Counted from the stretch's first letter, positions 9,179 to 18,114 are shown. The stretch: 35,181 nucleotides of DNA from Chara braunii (GCA_003427395.1 BFEA01000124.1:2406938-2442118), one strand, 5' to 3'. Translations and numbers: made by a program. Notes: generated from the sequence alone by a model not told the origin.

Positions 9179-9709
9179 CTAGTCGCCTTCCTCACTATCG
9201 CCTCCCTCACTATTGTCCGGGCTGCCTTCCGAGTCTTCTTCTTCTCCCGAGCCCTCCTTCTCCTCACTAGACTCCTTACTATCACTTTCTCCCTCTGATT
9301 CCTCACTGGTTACCGTCCACCAAAGAGTCCCGTAATTTCTTCTCCTCGCTAACGGCCAACGCAAGATTGGCGATCTCCAGGTCCGAGATGTCCCTAGTCC
9401 CTTCTTGCGCAAGTCCCTGTCCACTTCACCAGCCTGTCCGGAGAACAGGGGTTTGATGAACTCTCCTACGCGTGCCCACCACTCGAAATCCGTATCTTCT
9501 CTCGACTCCCAGCACTGGGTGAATAGCTCGTGCCCTCCTCCTCCACCCAGCGGGAATTTTTCTATCACCTGACCCCTCAATCGGACTCTTCTCACGGTCT
9601 TGTCGTCAGCATAGAGTAGTCGATAGGCCCAGGTAGGGATAGTCCAAGTTCTCCCGTAGGCTGCCCTTGGAACTTCCGTCCTCCCTCGGTACTCTACCCT
9701 ATCAATCAC
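9179..9709 (-). CDS. Array ORF 6, C-terminal part: core module plus acidic tail
   Basis: 176 codons, starting at GTG inside the preceding ORF. It carries the array core motif EVPRAAYGRTWTIPTWAYR, also found in four other array ORFs, then a region ending in a strongly acidic tail of about 45 residues made mostly of Glu, Asp, Ser and Gly. It lacks the N-terminal half of the module, which is in the overlapping ORF 9702-10028. The two are most simply one protein split by a one-base slip at a G-run near 9725. Function is unknown. The stop lies 18 nt before the gag ATG. Confidence 0.6.
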   Translation of the reverse strand: MIDRVEYRGRTEVPRAAYGRTWTIPTWAYRLLYADDKTVRRVRLRGQVIEKFPLGGGGGHELFTQCWESREDTDFEWWARVGEFIKPLFSGQAGEVDRDLRKKGLGTSRTWRSPILRWPLARRRNYGTLWWTVTSEESEGESDSKESSEEKEGSGEEEDSEGSPDNSEGGDSEEGD

Positions 9710-10028
9710 GGGGCCCCCGGTGACACCCCCTCCTTACTCGTTCCAGGGCCTTTTTGGCGATGCCTAGAGGATCTTTCCCTTCCGCCAATTCAGTTGCGAA
9801 GATTAGCCGGGCGTCAGGGGACAAAAATATTTCCGCCTTTCTTGTGCAACTGTTCCCCTCGGACGCCACTGAGAACCTGACCACTGTCTCTTGCTCGTAA
9901 ATCTCGAAGAACTCGGTAGTCACCTCTCCTTCCCCTCTAATTCTCGGGAGAGTCACTCCATATCTTCCTCCCCACGTCCAAGCCCTTTCTATGGTACCAA
10001 CGGGGTCCCCCCTTTCGTATCGAATCAT
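9702..10028 (-). CDS. Array ORF 6, N-terminal part
   Basis: Begins at the ATG at 10026-10028 (MIRYERGD), 8 nt after the previous ORF's TGA. An upstream in-frame GTG at 10040 is the alternative start. It resembles the N-terminal module of other array ORFs, which also start MVR or MIR. It then has KAEIFLSPDARLIF, comparable to VTAVIFVAPEASTKI and GTVYLSKEAWVDYV in its paralogues, and ends ALERVRRG at a G-rich stretch where the frame is lost. With 9179-9709 it would form a protein of about 283 residues. Function unknown. Confidence 0.55.
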   Translation of the reverse strand: MIRYERGDPVGTIERAWTWGGRYGVTLPRIRGEGEVTTEFFEIYEQETVVRFSVASEGNSCTRKAEIFLSPDARLIFATELAEGKDPLGIAKKALERVRRGCHRGPRD

Positions 10029-10036
10029 CTGGGGTT

Positions 10037-10513
10037 TCACCTCACGTCGGCCAACCTAGCGGCGGCCTCGACTAGCGAGTCCTCGCACCTGGCGCGACCG
10101 GCCTCTCTGCCCTCTCGCAGAGTTTGGAGCAAAGCCTCCTCGTACTCTCCCGTCCTATCCGAAAATCGGGTATCCACAAGGTGCGTCCTTGATGTTAACG
10201 GGGTCCCTAGATACCTCGAGTCCTCTTCAAATCTTCTTTCCACTTCCAACAAGGGTTCTCTCCAAGCCCTTGAGGAGCTTACCCCATTGGAGTCTCGAAT
10301 GAGGACCGAGAAGCTAGCTACCGTGGTCCAACTCCTTCTTTTCCACAAGGCCAGACGTCGAACCTCCACTAGAAATTCCATCTCGGTGCGGACTACTCGG
10401 TCCTCTCCCAATCCCGGGTTAAGCTCCGCACTCCCCTCGACCCTAACCTCGCTACCTTCCGCGTAGGTCTCCAATTCCCAACGAACTCTATTGGAGACGA
10501 ACGAGGCTCTCAT
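10037..10513 (-). CDS. Array ORF 5, intact divergent paralogue
   Basis: 158 codons from ATG to TGA without breaks, one of the few intact ORFs in the array. It is Arg/Glu-rich and probably soluble, with no signal peptide or membrane segment. Segments TTVASFSVLI and EEALLQTLREGREAG align with the corresponding parts of its larger neighbours (KVTAVIFVAP; KIVRFLEKGRSLG), but the PR...P core is missing or unrecognisable. It starts 4 nt after the small ORF 10518-10706 ends and is followed within 8 nt by the next ORF. No family recognised. Confidence 0.55.
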   Translation of the reverse strand: MRASFVSNRVRWELETYAEGSEVRVEGSAELNPGLGEDRVVRTEMEFLVEVRRLALWKRRSWTTVASFSVLIRDSNGVSSSRAWREPLLEVERRFEEDSRYLGTPLTSRTHLVDTRFSDRTGEYEEALLQTLREGREAGRARCEDSLVEAAARLADVR

Positions 10514-10517
10514 CCCC

Positions 10518-10706
10518 TCACCGCGCGAGCAGATCTATCGTGACCTCGTCGAGGATAGCGATTGTCGTCGTCTCTAGTAGCTTGATTCTAGCTAAGGACC
10601 CAGACCTAGCTCTCCTTTCTTCCTCCCAACACAGAGTGAGGATCCGGTGAATCTATTCCCTTACTCTATCCAGCCCCACAAGCCCCTCAAGGTCCGGCTC
10701 GCTCAT
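10518..10706 (-). pseudogene. Small array ORF with one internal TAG
   Basis: ATG at 10704-10706 lies inside the end of the previous ORF (20-nt overlap) and opens a frame of 62 codons to TGA at 10518-10520. It is interrupted only by TAG at codon 18. The composition looks protein-like (IHRILTLCWEEERRARSG). The 4-nt spacing to the next ATG fits the tight packing of the array. It could instead be the C-terminal end of the preceding protein read after a frameshift. Confidence 0.4.
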
Positions 10707-11446
10707 CCCCTAACTTCCATCGACGACAAGCAATTGCTACCTGAATCAAATCTGAGGGGTCCAACCCTGCTAGCTCTCCCTCGCAGATCTTACCTAAGTA
10801 TCTCCACGATATCTTAGACTCCCTTGCGTGTCGACCCCATCCTTCAAAGGCGTAACCCATGTCCTCTAGAGTCGACCAATCGTCTCTATAGGAATTCCGA
10901 AAACACCAAGTTAACAAGGTATGGAGGTCCGATCCCGTGAACCTGAACTGACTTAGGATGAAAATCCTTCTTTCTACCGCACTCTTAACAGCCTCGGAGG
11001 GGTAAACCCGCTCAAAAATGAAACGGGGGACCTCCACCAGCTCACTGGAGAGAAACCACGGTATTTCTTCCCAACCCCCGTTGGTCACTAGGTATTCCTC
11101 GTCGCACCCTTCGTGAGGCCTCAACTCCTCTACTAACTCTCCTAGCCGGCCTCTCACGGCTCGAGCGTCCCAGAGAGGGTCCTGCCCAATCCGTAAGCTA
11201 TGCGCTATCTCAACAAGGCCTTCCTTCGAAAGGAATATTCAGGTTTCTCCGACCACGACCCTCCCCTTGCGACTCACCGCAAATCGTATGAAAGCCTTAC
11301 CGCGCCGGATCTCCCCTTCTTCCCGCAGGAGAGTCCTAGTTGGCTTAGTCAATCTAGCCCTAGGTAGAGTGACACTGATAACCTCCCCGGTATCCTCTAC
11401 GGACTCTATGGATGCCCAGAGAGTTCTCGGGATCCACCCTTATCAT
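10687..11446 (-). pseudogene. Array ORF 4, module broken by a frameshift and a TGA
   Basis: ATG at 11446 (MIRVDPENS) overlaps the previous stop as ATGA. The frame shifts near 11415, reads on in another frame with SIESVEDTGEVISVTLPRA, and meets TGA at 11239-11241. It then continues as IFLSKEGLVEIAHSLRIG, very like VYLSKEAWVDYVTHLVLG of array ORF 1. The remaining open part (10687-11157, 156 codons) includes EEIPWFLSSELVEVPRFIFE and LHTLLTWCF, equivalents of the core and W-Y-T motifs of its paralogues. Overall length without the breaks would be about 250 residues. Function unknown. Confidence 0.55.
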
Positions 11447-12171
11447 CGGCCCTCGAAGCCCCGCCGGTTAGACACATGCTCTTCTCCAAAGAGGCGGGCG
11501 TACGGAACGTCCGCGACGAGGGATCGGAGTCCCTCAAACTCTCTCAACCTCCCGAATATGGCGGACAGCTCACTCCTTAGGGGAACTCCCGCGTCCACGC
11601 ACCGAGTATAAAGCCAGAACAAACCCCTATCCCGCACCCCGGATTCTCGAGCCGCTCTAAGCACTGCTACCACCCTCTCCTCCGGGTCCCTTAGGAACGA
11701 ACTGGCCACGAACTGGGGTAGGTTAGCGTGGAGGACCTCGGACGCGCGAGGGACCTCTCCAGGCTCGGCGAAGGACACTAGTGACCATGACTCGAAAGTT
11801 CCTTCCTCATAGTCAGTTAACACCAGGTTGTTTGCCAACAGCCTCGCGGACTCTCGGTATTCAAAATGCGTCAGTTGTCCGGTTACCAAGCCCCTCCAGA
11901 CTTCGGTCTACACCTCTTCGTTGAAAACAATTGTAGCCCGAATCTCCAGGAAACGACCGAGGTCGGGTGGGCCTCCCCTTTCCACACTTTCCTTCCAAGT
12001 GAGTCTTCTAGCTCGAACCCACACGTAGGCCCCTTCTCTGATCAATCCCCCTTTCTCAACGCTTATCCAGTAAGGAGTCACTCGAGGGTCTTCCGGAATC
12101 AAGACTTTGCCCGTGTCACTAGCCTCTATCGACTCTACCGCTCCGTCCTCATTAAGCACGAATCTCACCAT
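11443..12171 (-). pseudogene. Array ORF 3, full module with one in-frame TAG
   Basis: 243 codons in one frame from ATG (MVRFVLNEDG) to TGA, interrupted only by TAG at 11908-11910. The N-terminal module has GAYVWVRARRLTW. The C-terminal module has GEVPRASEVLHANLPQFVA and LFWLYTRCVDAGVPLR, matching array ORFs 1 and 2. The start overlaps the preceding stop by 7 nt, and the end overlaps the next ATG by 4 nt. No signal peptide or membrane segment. No known family recognised. Confidence 0.6.
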
Positions 12172-12834
12172 CTACTCACGTTGTTTTGAAAACCCACTGA
12201 TGGTATCTTCCCGGTGAGAGAGTGAAGGGTTTTTCTAGAGACCCCAATCTCCTAAAAACGCCCCAAAAGCTTCCTGCGCGGGACACCCTGATCGATGAAG
12301 TGCGTATACAGCGTCCACAGGGCCCCGAAGGATAATCCCAGACTCCTTCCCTTCTCTAGAAACCTCACTATCTTTCCTTCGTCAGTCCCTCGAAACAGGA
12401 AAGACGGCACCCTCTTAGTTAACGGATAACACGCCCTTGGAAGCTCCTTCCCTCCTGCGAACCTCTCCCTCTCGATAGCCGTAAAGGCAAATCTCTCTCG
12501 GACCCTACTCACCCATTCCCTTGTTACTTCCCTTGCTTCCCTCAACAACCTATCCAACCCACCCCCTTGTCCCAGGACCAGGGGCACTATGATCTTTGTC
12601 GAGGCCTCGGGGGCCACGAAGATAACCGCGGTCACCTTGAGACACCTCTCAACCCCTCGGTCCTCAATTTCCTCGGACTCTACCCACACGAACCCCCCCG
12701 CTCACGGTGGCCTTGCCTCCTTCTACCCTTTCCTAATCGGGAACCTTTCTATTGCTAGGGATTAATCTAAGAGTCTCACTGCCTTCCAAGGGGGACTCGA
12801 CAAACCGTCCCTGTTCCCTATCGTGGAACATCAT
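12165..12834 (-). pseudogene. Array ORF 2, full module with two stops and a frameshift
   Basis: Starts at ATG 12834 or 12831, a few bases after the TAA of ORF 1. The frame holds a TAG at codon 34 (12733-12735), slips at a C7/G7 run (12693-12699), and continues as the open piece 12252-12689. That piece contains KVTAVIFVAPEASTKI, KELPRACYPLTKRVPSFLFR and LWTLYTHFIDQGVPRR. A TAG at 12252-12254 interrupts the last 29 codons, whose TGA overlaps the start of ORF 3 by 7 nt. The intended length is about 223 residues. Same family as its neighbours, function unknown. Confidence 0.55.
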
Positions 12835-12838
12835 TCAT

Positions 12839-13582
12839 TTAAAACACTCGCTGAGGCACTCCGAAGACCCTTTGGTAACCGTAATCTCGCCCGCCCTCGC
12901 GATCCCGAGTCGATTCCCTAAAGATCCCTGCGCGAATCCTACAGGCCTTGATCCTGTAAGGTACAGGGTTATCCACGCAATAGGTGTAGTACCAATGGAG
13001 TGACCTAACGGAGAACTGCCACCCCCTTTCTCGCACTATGGACCGCACAACCCTCGCGTATCGCTCCTCCACCCCGCTCACCCTTTGAAAAACGAACGAC
13101 GGGAATATGGCTCTGATGCACCCTGTGGCACGGGGGTACTCCTCGTCTCGCGTGCAGGTCACCATCACCTCAACGGGTGGGCAGCGTCTAAGGGGCTCCG
13201 CCTCAAAAATCTGCCTCAAAATCGGGCCCGCTCGTGCCTCCCAATGATCCGCACGGTACCAACCCAGAACCAAGTGAGTGACGTAATCGACCCAGGCCTC
13301 CTTACTCAAGTAAACAGTTCCTTCCGCACGGATCACCGTTCACGTGGGTCTCTTCCCGTTCTTGGGCCTGTTCCGGGACCACTTGTCCCCTTCCCAAGTC
13401 CCTACTGCGAAATGAGCCCAAAGGAAAACCCCTCGTTCTAGCTCCAATCCCCTCTCGCGACCGACCAAATACCTCTCGGTGCGGTGGTCCAAAGGGACAC
13501 TAAAGCACTCCCTGTCTTTACTTAAATCTGCTTTCTCTATTAGAACCCCTTCTTCTTCAGAACCCTCTATAATCCTAACCAT
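12839..13582 (-). pseudogene. Array ORF 1, full module with one in-frame TGA
   Basis: 248 codons in a single frame from ATG (MVRIIEGSEEEG) to TAA, broken only by TGA at 13340-13342. The N-terminal module has GVFLWAHFAVGTW, comparable to GAYVWVRARRLTW of ORF 3. The C-terminal module has GTVYLSKEAWVDYVTHLVLG, EEYPRATGCIRAIFPSFVFQ and LHWYYTYCVDNPVPYR. The start overlaps the preceding stop by 8 nt. The TGA lies close to the junction of the two modules, where ORFs 3 and 4 also carry stops. Function unknown. Confidence 0.6.
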
Positions 13583-13921
13583 CCCCTTGGACTATCTCCT
13601 CTATGATTTGAATTAGCGCTCTCCACCCGTCCGACCCGTCCAGGAAGGCATCCGGAATAGTGGGAACAGGCCTACCCCCTCGTGAATACGTCCTACACCC
13701 CAACTAGTAGAAGTAGTTAATCTCGTAAGCCCCCAGCAGTTGTCTCTCGAGCTGTGCGTGACCGACCGCTTCCTCCCAGCTATCCAAACACCCTCTTCTA
13801 CGTACAAGGCTATGTCGAAGTGACCGGTCCACTAGTAGAAGGTATAGCACCACACGTCTACCCCGCCTCGATCACCTACACTAATTCTTGCAGTTTCAAA
13901 CTCCAAAGGCCTCAAGCTCAT
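13575..13921 (-). pseudogene. Array ORF C2, decayed paralogue of C1
   Basis: Starts MSLRPLEF at 13921, overlapping the C1 stop as ATGA. It repeats C1 feature by feature: VDVWCYTFY, YVEEG, SWEEAVGHA, then RTYSRGGRPVPTIPDAFLDG. Two TAG codons and one frameshift break it. The last TAG (13575-13577) lies inside the first codons of array ORF 1. It aligns with C1 along its whole length, so the two arose by tandem duplication. Confidence 0.6.
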
Positions 13922-14280
13922 GGATTCGCCGCTCTCACCACTCTCTCCACAATCCCTACTAGCACTTTCCATTCATACGATCCACGGAGATAAGCATCCG
14001 GAATTACCAGCGCCGGGCGACCACCTCTGGGGTAGTAGGTTCGGTATCCTAGGGAGTAAAAATACTTGTATCCATATCCCCTCAATTCCTTCCGCGAACC
14101 GCGGGAGTGGCCTATCGCCTCTTCCCACCCACGAAGGAAGTCCTCTCCTTTATCTCGTCCCTCCTCTACATAGACGCCCACATCAAAGTCACCCGTCCAT
14201 AGCCGAAAAGAGTAACACCATACGTCAACACTCCCGTACGTACACATGCTAATCCACTCCGGAACGGCTTCTAAGCTCAT
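13918..14280 (-). CDS. Array ORF C1, intact 120-residue protein
   Basis: ATG to TGA without breaks. It is aromatic-rich: VDVWCYSFRLWTGDFDVGVY, then YGYKYFYSLGYRTYYPRGG and PALVIPDAYLRG. The YYPRGGRPALVIPDAYLRG stretch has the same PR[A/G]-x(n)-P-x-[FWA]-x-[FY]-x-R pattern as the larger array ORFs, so C1 may be a short, single-module member of that family. No signal peptide, no long hydrophobic segment, no recognised domain. It is preceded by about 600 nt without a clear gene. Confidence 0.6.
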   Translation of the reverse strand: MSLEAVPEWISMCTYGSVDVWCYSFRLWTGDFDVGVYVEEGRDKGEDFLRGWEEAIGHSRGSRKELRGYGYKYFYSLGYRTYYPRGGRPALVIPDAYLRGSYEWKVLVGIVERVVRAANP

Positions 14281-14883
14281 GCAATATAATTAAAGGAGAA
14301 TTCCCTAAGTCCCTATTTCCTTTTGGCCACTCGAGGGACCACCTCTATCCCACAAGGAGAAGAAGCTTGTGAGCTCAGAAGGATCAAATGGACCAGAGAA
14401 GGAACGCCGTCTCACTCGGCTACCTTCCTGTCCTCCCCCGCTGAGAGACTCCTCCCCACTCCCGGCCTAGAGACTATCCGCGGACACAGGTTATCCCCGA
14501 GGAAGGGTGGCAACCCCCTCCCCGGAGTCGGACCGAAGTCACACACCCTGGTCCTATGTCCCCCACTGAACCAACCTCTAGTCCTAAGTTAGCCTATCCG
14601 GTACCGCGCCTCTACTCGGCCCACCTCAAGCGTGGAATTACCCGGGTCCAAGGGCAAGATCCACCTATTTATCAGAAATCACTAGCCTATCTACTCCCTT
14701 CCCATTCTCCTCATCGGGAACTCTTCGCACTTCGTTCCCTTCTTCCTTCTCCGCCTCCCGCTGGCTCTTTTCTCTCTTGGAATCGCTGGAAAATCGGGAA
14801 GTCAGAAAAAAATGGGGTGGGAAGAGCGGGGCTTTAGGAAGAGGCTCTCAGGTTTAATTGATAAGCATACGTACCTCGAGTCT
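14281..14883 (-). other. Spacer within the ORF array, no clear gene
   Basis: The only notable signal on the element strand is an open stretch of about 75 codons around 14670-14840 rich in Lys, Glu and Arg (EKSQREAEKEEGNEVRR). It has no good start and ends at TAG. It may be a relic of a further ORF. Confidence 0.4.
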
Positions 14884-15408
14884 TCAATATTCGTTATCAT
14901 AATCCCAATAGTCCCCCTGATCCGAGTCCGAGAAATCGGCTAGACACCGGTCCACCCAGGATTCGGCCTCCGATCCCTCGTCCAAGGACCCCCAAGTACC
15001 CCCTTCTTCTCTAACGCCCTCGCTAAGAAGGGTAGGTGTGTCTCTCCCTCCCCCTTGCCCCAGTACTCGTAACACCACTCTCCTCTCCCCCAAGTTCCGA
15101 ACCGGTCCCGTTTGAGTGTCCCGCTCCTTTGCGGGAGTTGGTCCCGTCGTCAGCCCTCGTGCCCCTAACCCCTCTCTAGACACCCTCTCTCGTGCAGGAC
15201 TTTGAGTAGGTGCCCTCCACAGCCCGTGTGGATCAAGAATATTTGGCGATCCTCTTGGGTCCCAAATAGATAGCGCTCCCGGACCCTCTCGGACCCCTCT
15301 CTCTTCTCTCCCTCTCACCCTCTCTCTCTCTTCCCCTCGAGCTGACCCCCTTGCACTATTTTCCCGGACTGTTCTTCTTCGCACCCTCTCGTTGTTCTTC
15401 ACCCTCAT
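14884..15408 (-). CDS. First ORF after the primer site: charged, disordered protein
   Basis: 174 codons, ATG to stop, intact. Residues 1-45 are almost wholly Arg, Glu, Gly and Ser, and the middle is Pro/Gly/Arg-rich. The last 35 residues are acidic (DSDQGDYWDYDNEY). No known domain; probably intrinsically disordered. It is the first ORF downstream of the 5' LTR, so it would be read from the capped end of the genomic RNA. Composition bias means the frame could be open partly by chance. Confidence 0.5.
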   Translation of the reverse strand: MRVKNNERVRRRTVRENSARGSARGEERERVRGREERGVREGPGALSIWDPRGSPNILDPHGLWRAPTQSPARERVSREGLGARGLTTGPTPAKERDTQTGPVRNLGERRVVLRVLGQGGGRDTPTLLSEGVREEGGTWGSLDEGSEAESWVDRCLADFSDSDQGDYWDYDNEY

Positions 15409-15844
15409 TCAGACCCCTCAAGCAAACTGTGCACCCCCTTAATTTTTAATTTTTTAGAAATAAACACGCGCGAAAACCAAGCACACAAAAAGGGACTGAC
15501 CTGTTTTACCCTTCGAAGGCTGGAAGCGGGAGCCGAGATCGCAAACGTGCCGGAGCGGACCTGCAAAAGCCAAAGAGACGAGCCTGACACCCAAAAAAAC
15601 CCTCACACCCGACAAGCCCAACAACAATCCCCCCCCCCCCCAACAACCCCCTTGCCGATGCCGCTTGAGAAGAACCGTGATCACCGTGGAGAATCCGCTG
15701 GAGACTACCTTGTAGATGCTTGTCGAAGGACTCGATGCCGAAATATTGCAAAATACCTCAAACTCACCCTACCGCTGCCTGTCACGCCGGTCCTCCCTTA
15801 CCCCGTAGCTGCTGAGCCGGCCGCGGCCGCGGGAGAAATGCTCA
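15409..15844 (-). other. Leader between primer site and first ORF
   Basis: No gene seen. It contains a C11 run (about 15631-15641) and, on the element strand, a splice-donor-like CAG/GTCAGT at 15503-15495. Packaging or splicing signals would be expected in such a leader, but none can be proven from sequence. Confidence 0.5.
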
Positions 15845-15862
15845 TCCCCGGCAACGGCGCCA
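15845..15862 (-). promoter_or_regulatory. Primer binding site, tRNA-Asp type
   Basis: On the element strand the 18 nt read TGGCGCCGTTGCCGGGGA, the complement of the 3' end of plant tRNA-Asp (ending CCA) and the primer-site type known from Athila-group elements. It lies 3 nt (AAG) inside the 5' LTR edge, the correct position for priming minus-strand cDNA. Confidence 0.9.
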
Positions 15863-16532
15863 CTTTGTCGCAGTGTTTAGCCAGCCTATGTCCCCGATTC
15901 CAGATACCAAGGCCTTTCGCGGTCCGGCAATGGCTCCACTACCTCCACCACCGATCGTATCAGCCTAGCGCTCGCTTGGGGACCCTAAAGCCCCCCCCTT
16001 TGTCACACCCGCTTCCCCCCTTTCGTCATAACCCAGGCACACTACCCCGCCCAGTTCGACGTGAACCTTTGGTTGACTCGCTCTTGTCGTCTCTCGGAGA
16101 TCCTCCCCCTGATGCTGTTTCGGACGGTCGGAGCCCGCAGCCTAAAGGGCCGATGAACGTCCCTGTGCCAGTCGGCTCCTCGGACGCGACTGGTCCTACT
16201 CTCGCAGTCAGAGTCTTAAGGCCGCGGGGAGAGACAACCCAAAACAGGGGCGCACGATCCCGCGGCCCTGCCTGACTACAACGGGGTTTTCCCAACCATA
16301 CTTTCGAATCAGGACTCAACGCTCGCGTTCGAAGGAAGATTACCCGGGGGCGAGACCAACTTAAAGTTGGGCGAAAGGGAAAAAAGGGGTGAAAAAAAAC
16401 CTGGATCGACTCGCCTATCGTGAGAGCGAACTGTACCAAAATCCCGCTTTCGAAACTTCGATCAAACCGCTCCCAGGACTTAGCAGCTCGACAAGTGTAC
16501 CTAGATCACGAACACCTTGACTTGCTCTCTGA

Positions 16533-17205
16533 TTGACCACCCCTCAACATGACTCAATTCTCCAGATCGTTACCGATGTTCAACGCTCGAACAGACTGAT
16601 TCGTGAGCTCCCGATTGGACCAATACTCGAGCGGCGAACAAACCAATTTCGTAGTTTCCAAATGGAGACTGACATTCAGACTACGAACAGACTGCTTCAG
16701 ATATGGAAGGAACCTACGAGGACTCTCATTCAGATTATGACCAGACCGACTCCAGACTGGACTATTATTCAGATTAGCGAACGAACTTTTTTCGGAACTT
16801 CCGATTGGAGACTCACATTCGAATTGATTCTAGGTAGGGCTGAGCTCATGTTCAGATTACGAACTAAGTGATCCCAAGTTGGACCGATATTCAGTTTAGC
16901 GAACAAACAGTTTCCGGAACTTCAGATTGGAGACTCTCATTCGGATTGATTCCAGGTTGGGTTGAACTTCGAACAAACCGACCGTTATTCAGATTAGCGA
17001 ATGAACGGCTTCCGGATCTTCAGACTGGGGACTCACATTCGGATTGATTCCAGATTGGACCGCTATACGGACAGCGGACCTACAAAATGAGAATTCGTAC
17101 TCAGGTCATGAACAGACTGATTCCAAGTTGGACTAATACTCAAATTGGCGAACAAACTGTTTCCGGAACTTCTGACACAGGACTCACATTTAGATTGCGA
17201 ACAGG
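16533..17205. repeat. Degenerate 100-150 bp tandem repeats in the LTR
   Basis: At least four units share blocks such as TTCCGGAACTTC (near 16791, 16911, 17011 and 17161), ATTCAGATTAGCGAAC and GATTCCAAGTTGGAC. Unit spacing is irregular. Confidence 0.8.
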
Positions 17206-17722
17206 CAAGTGCAGGAGCCTCATTGGCCGACTTACCTATAGCCTCTCAGCAACTCTCTTCCTCTTCACCCAACACTCTCCCCAATTCCCCCCTCTCTCCC
17301 TGTCTCTCCCCCCCTTTTTTCTTTCGAGCGTTAAATCACGACCTTCTAATGCAGCGGGGCCGTGGCACTACCGTAGGAGCCCCTGGCCCGACCACAGCAA
17401 CTTGGCCATTCAAACGAAGCTCCCATACGAAGATTTTCAATTAAGCGTATCAGCACCCCGCACCCGTCGAGGTGACTCAGACGAAGCACCCTGATGGCGA
17501 TGTCTTGTCCGAAAACGGACGAAAGAAGTTACCTCTCGGCTCAACGACGTACCCCGACCGAAGTACCATAATAGCAGCGGTTGAAGTGAAGTAAAGCCTC
17601 AACTAGCCCGAGGTCGCGACCCGAAGCGATCCCGAATAGAGGAAAACCGCTGCCGATGGGGCGGCTTAGACAAGGGAGCGCCTTGGGCACAAAGCCCGTA
17701 CAGAGCGCAAGCACCGCGTGTC

Positions 17723-17760
17723 CTGTCTCTTATACACATCTAGATGTGTATAAGAGACAG
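17723..17760. other. Nextera mate-pair junction adapter (assembly artefact)
   Basis: A perfect 38-nt palindrome made of CTGTCTCTTATACACATCT and its reverse complement, the Tn5 mosaic end in junction form. It is library adapter, not genomic DNA. Translation across it gives the telltale SYTHLDVYKRQ peptide. Confidence 0.97.
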
Positions 17761-18114
17761 TTCTAATGCAGCGGCGCCGTGGCACTACCATAGGAGCCCC
17801 TGGCCCGACCACAACAACTTGGCCATTCAAACGAAGCTCCCGTACGAAGATTTTCAATTAAGCGTATCAACACCCCGCACCCGTCGAGGTGACTCGGACG
17901 AAGCACCCTGATGGCGGTGTCTTTTCCGAAAACGGACGAAAGAAGTAACCGCTCGGCTCAACGACATACCCCGACCGAAGTACCGTAATAGCAGCGACTG
18001 AAGTGAAGTAAAGCCTCAACTAGCCCGAGGTCGCGACCCGAAGCGATCCCGAATAGAGGAAACCCGCTGCCGATGGGGCGGCTTAGACAAGGGAGCGCCT
18101 TGGGCACAAAGCCC

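Noticed and set aside
15899-15909. GATACCA as a possible tRNA-Met primer site for the giant element
   Set aside because: Only seven bases match, no LTR end follows, and a perfect 18-base tRNA-Asp site lies nearby at the right distance from the LTR edge.
16533-17205. CRISPR-like regularly spaced repeats
   Set aside because: The units are long, degenerate, irregularly spaced and lie within a eukaryotic LTR.
17666-17857. ORF crossing the first adapter
   Set aside because: It contains SYTHLDVYKRQ, the translation of the Tn5 mosaic end, so it is artificial.
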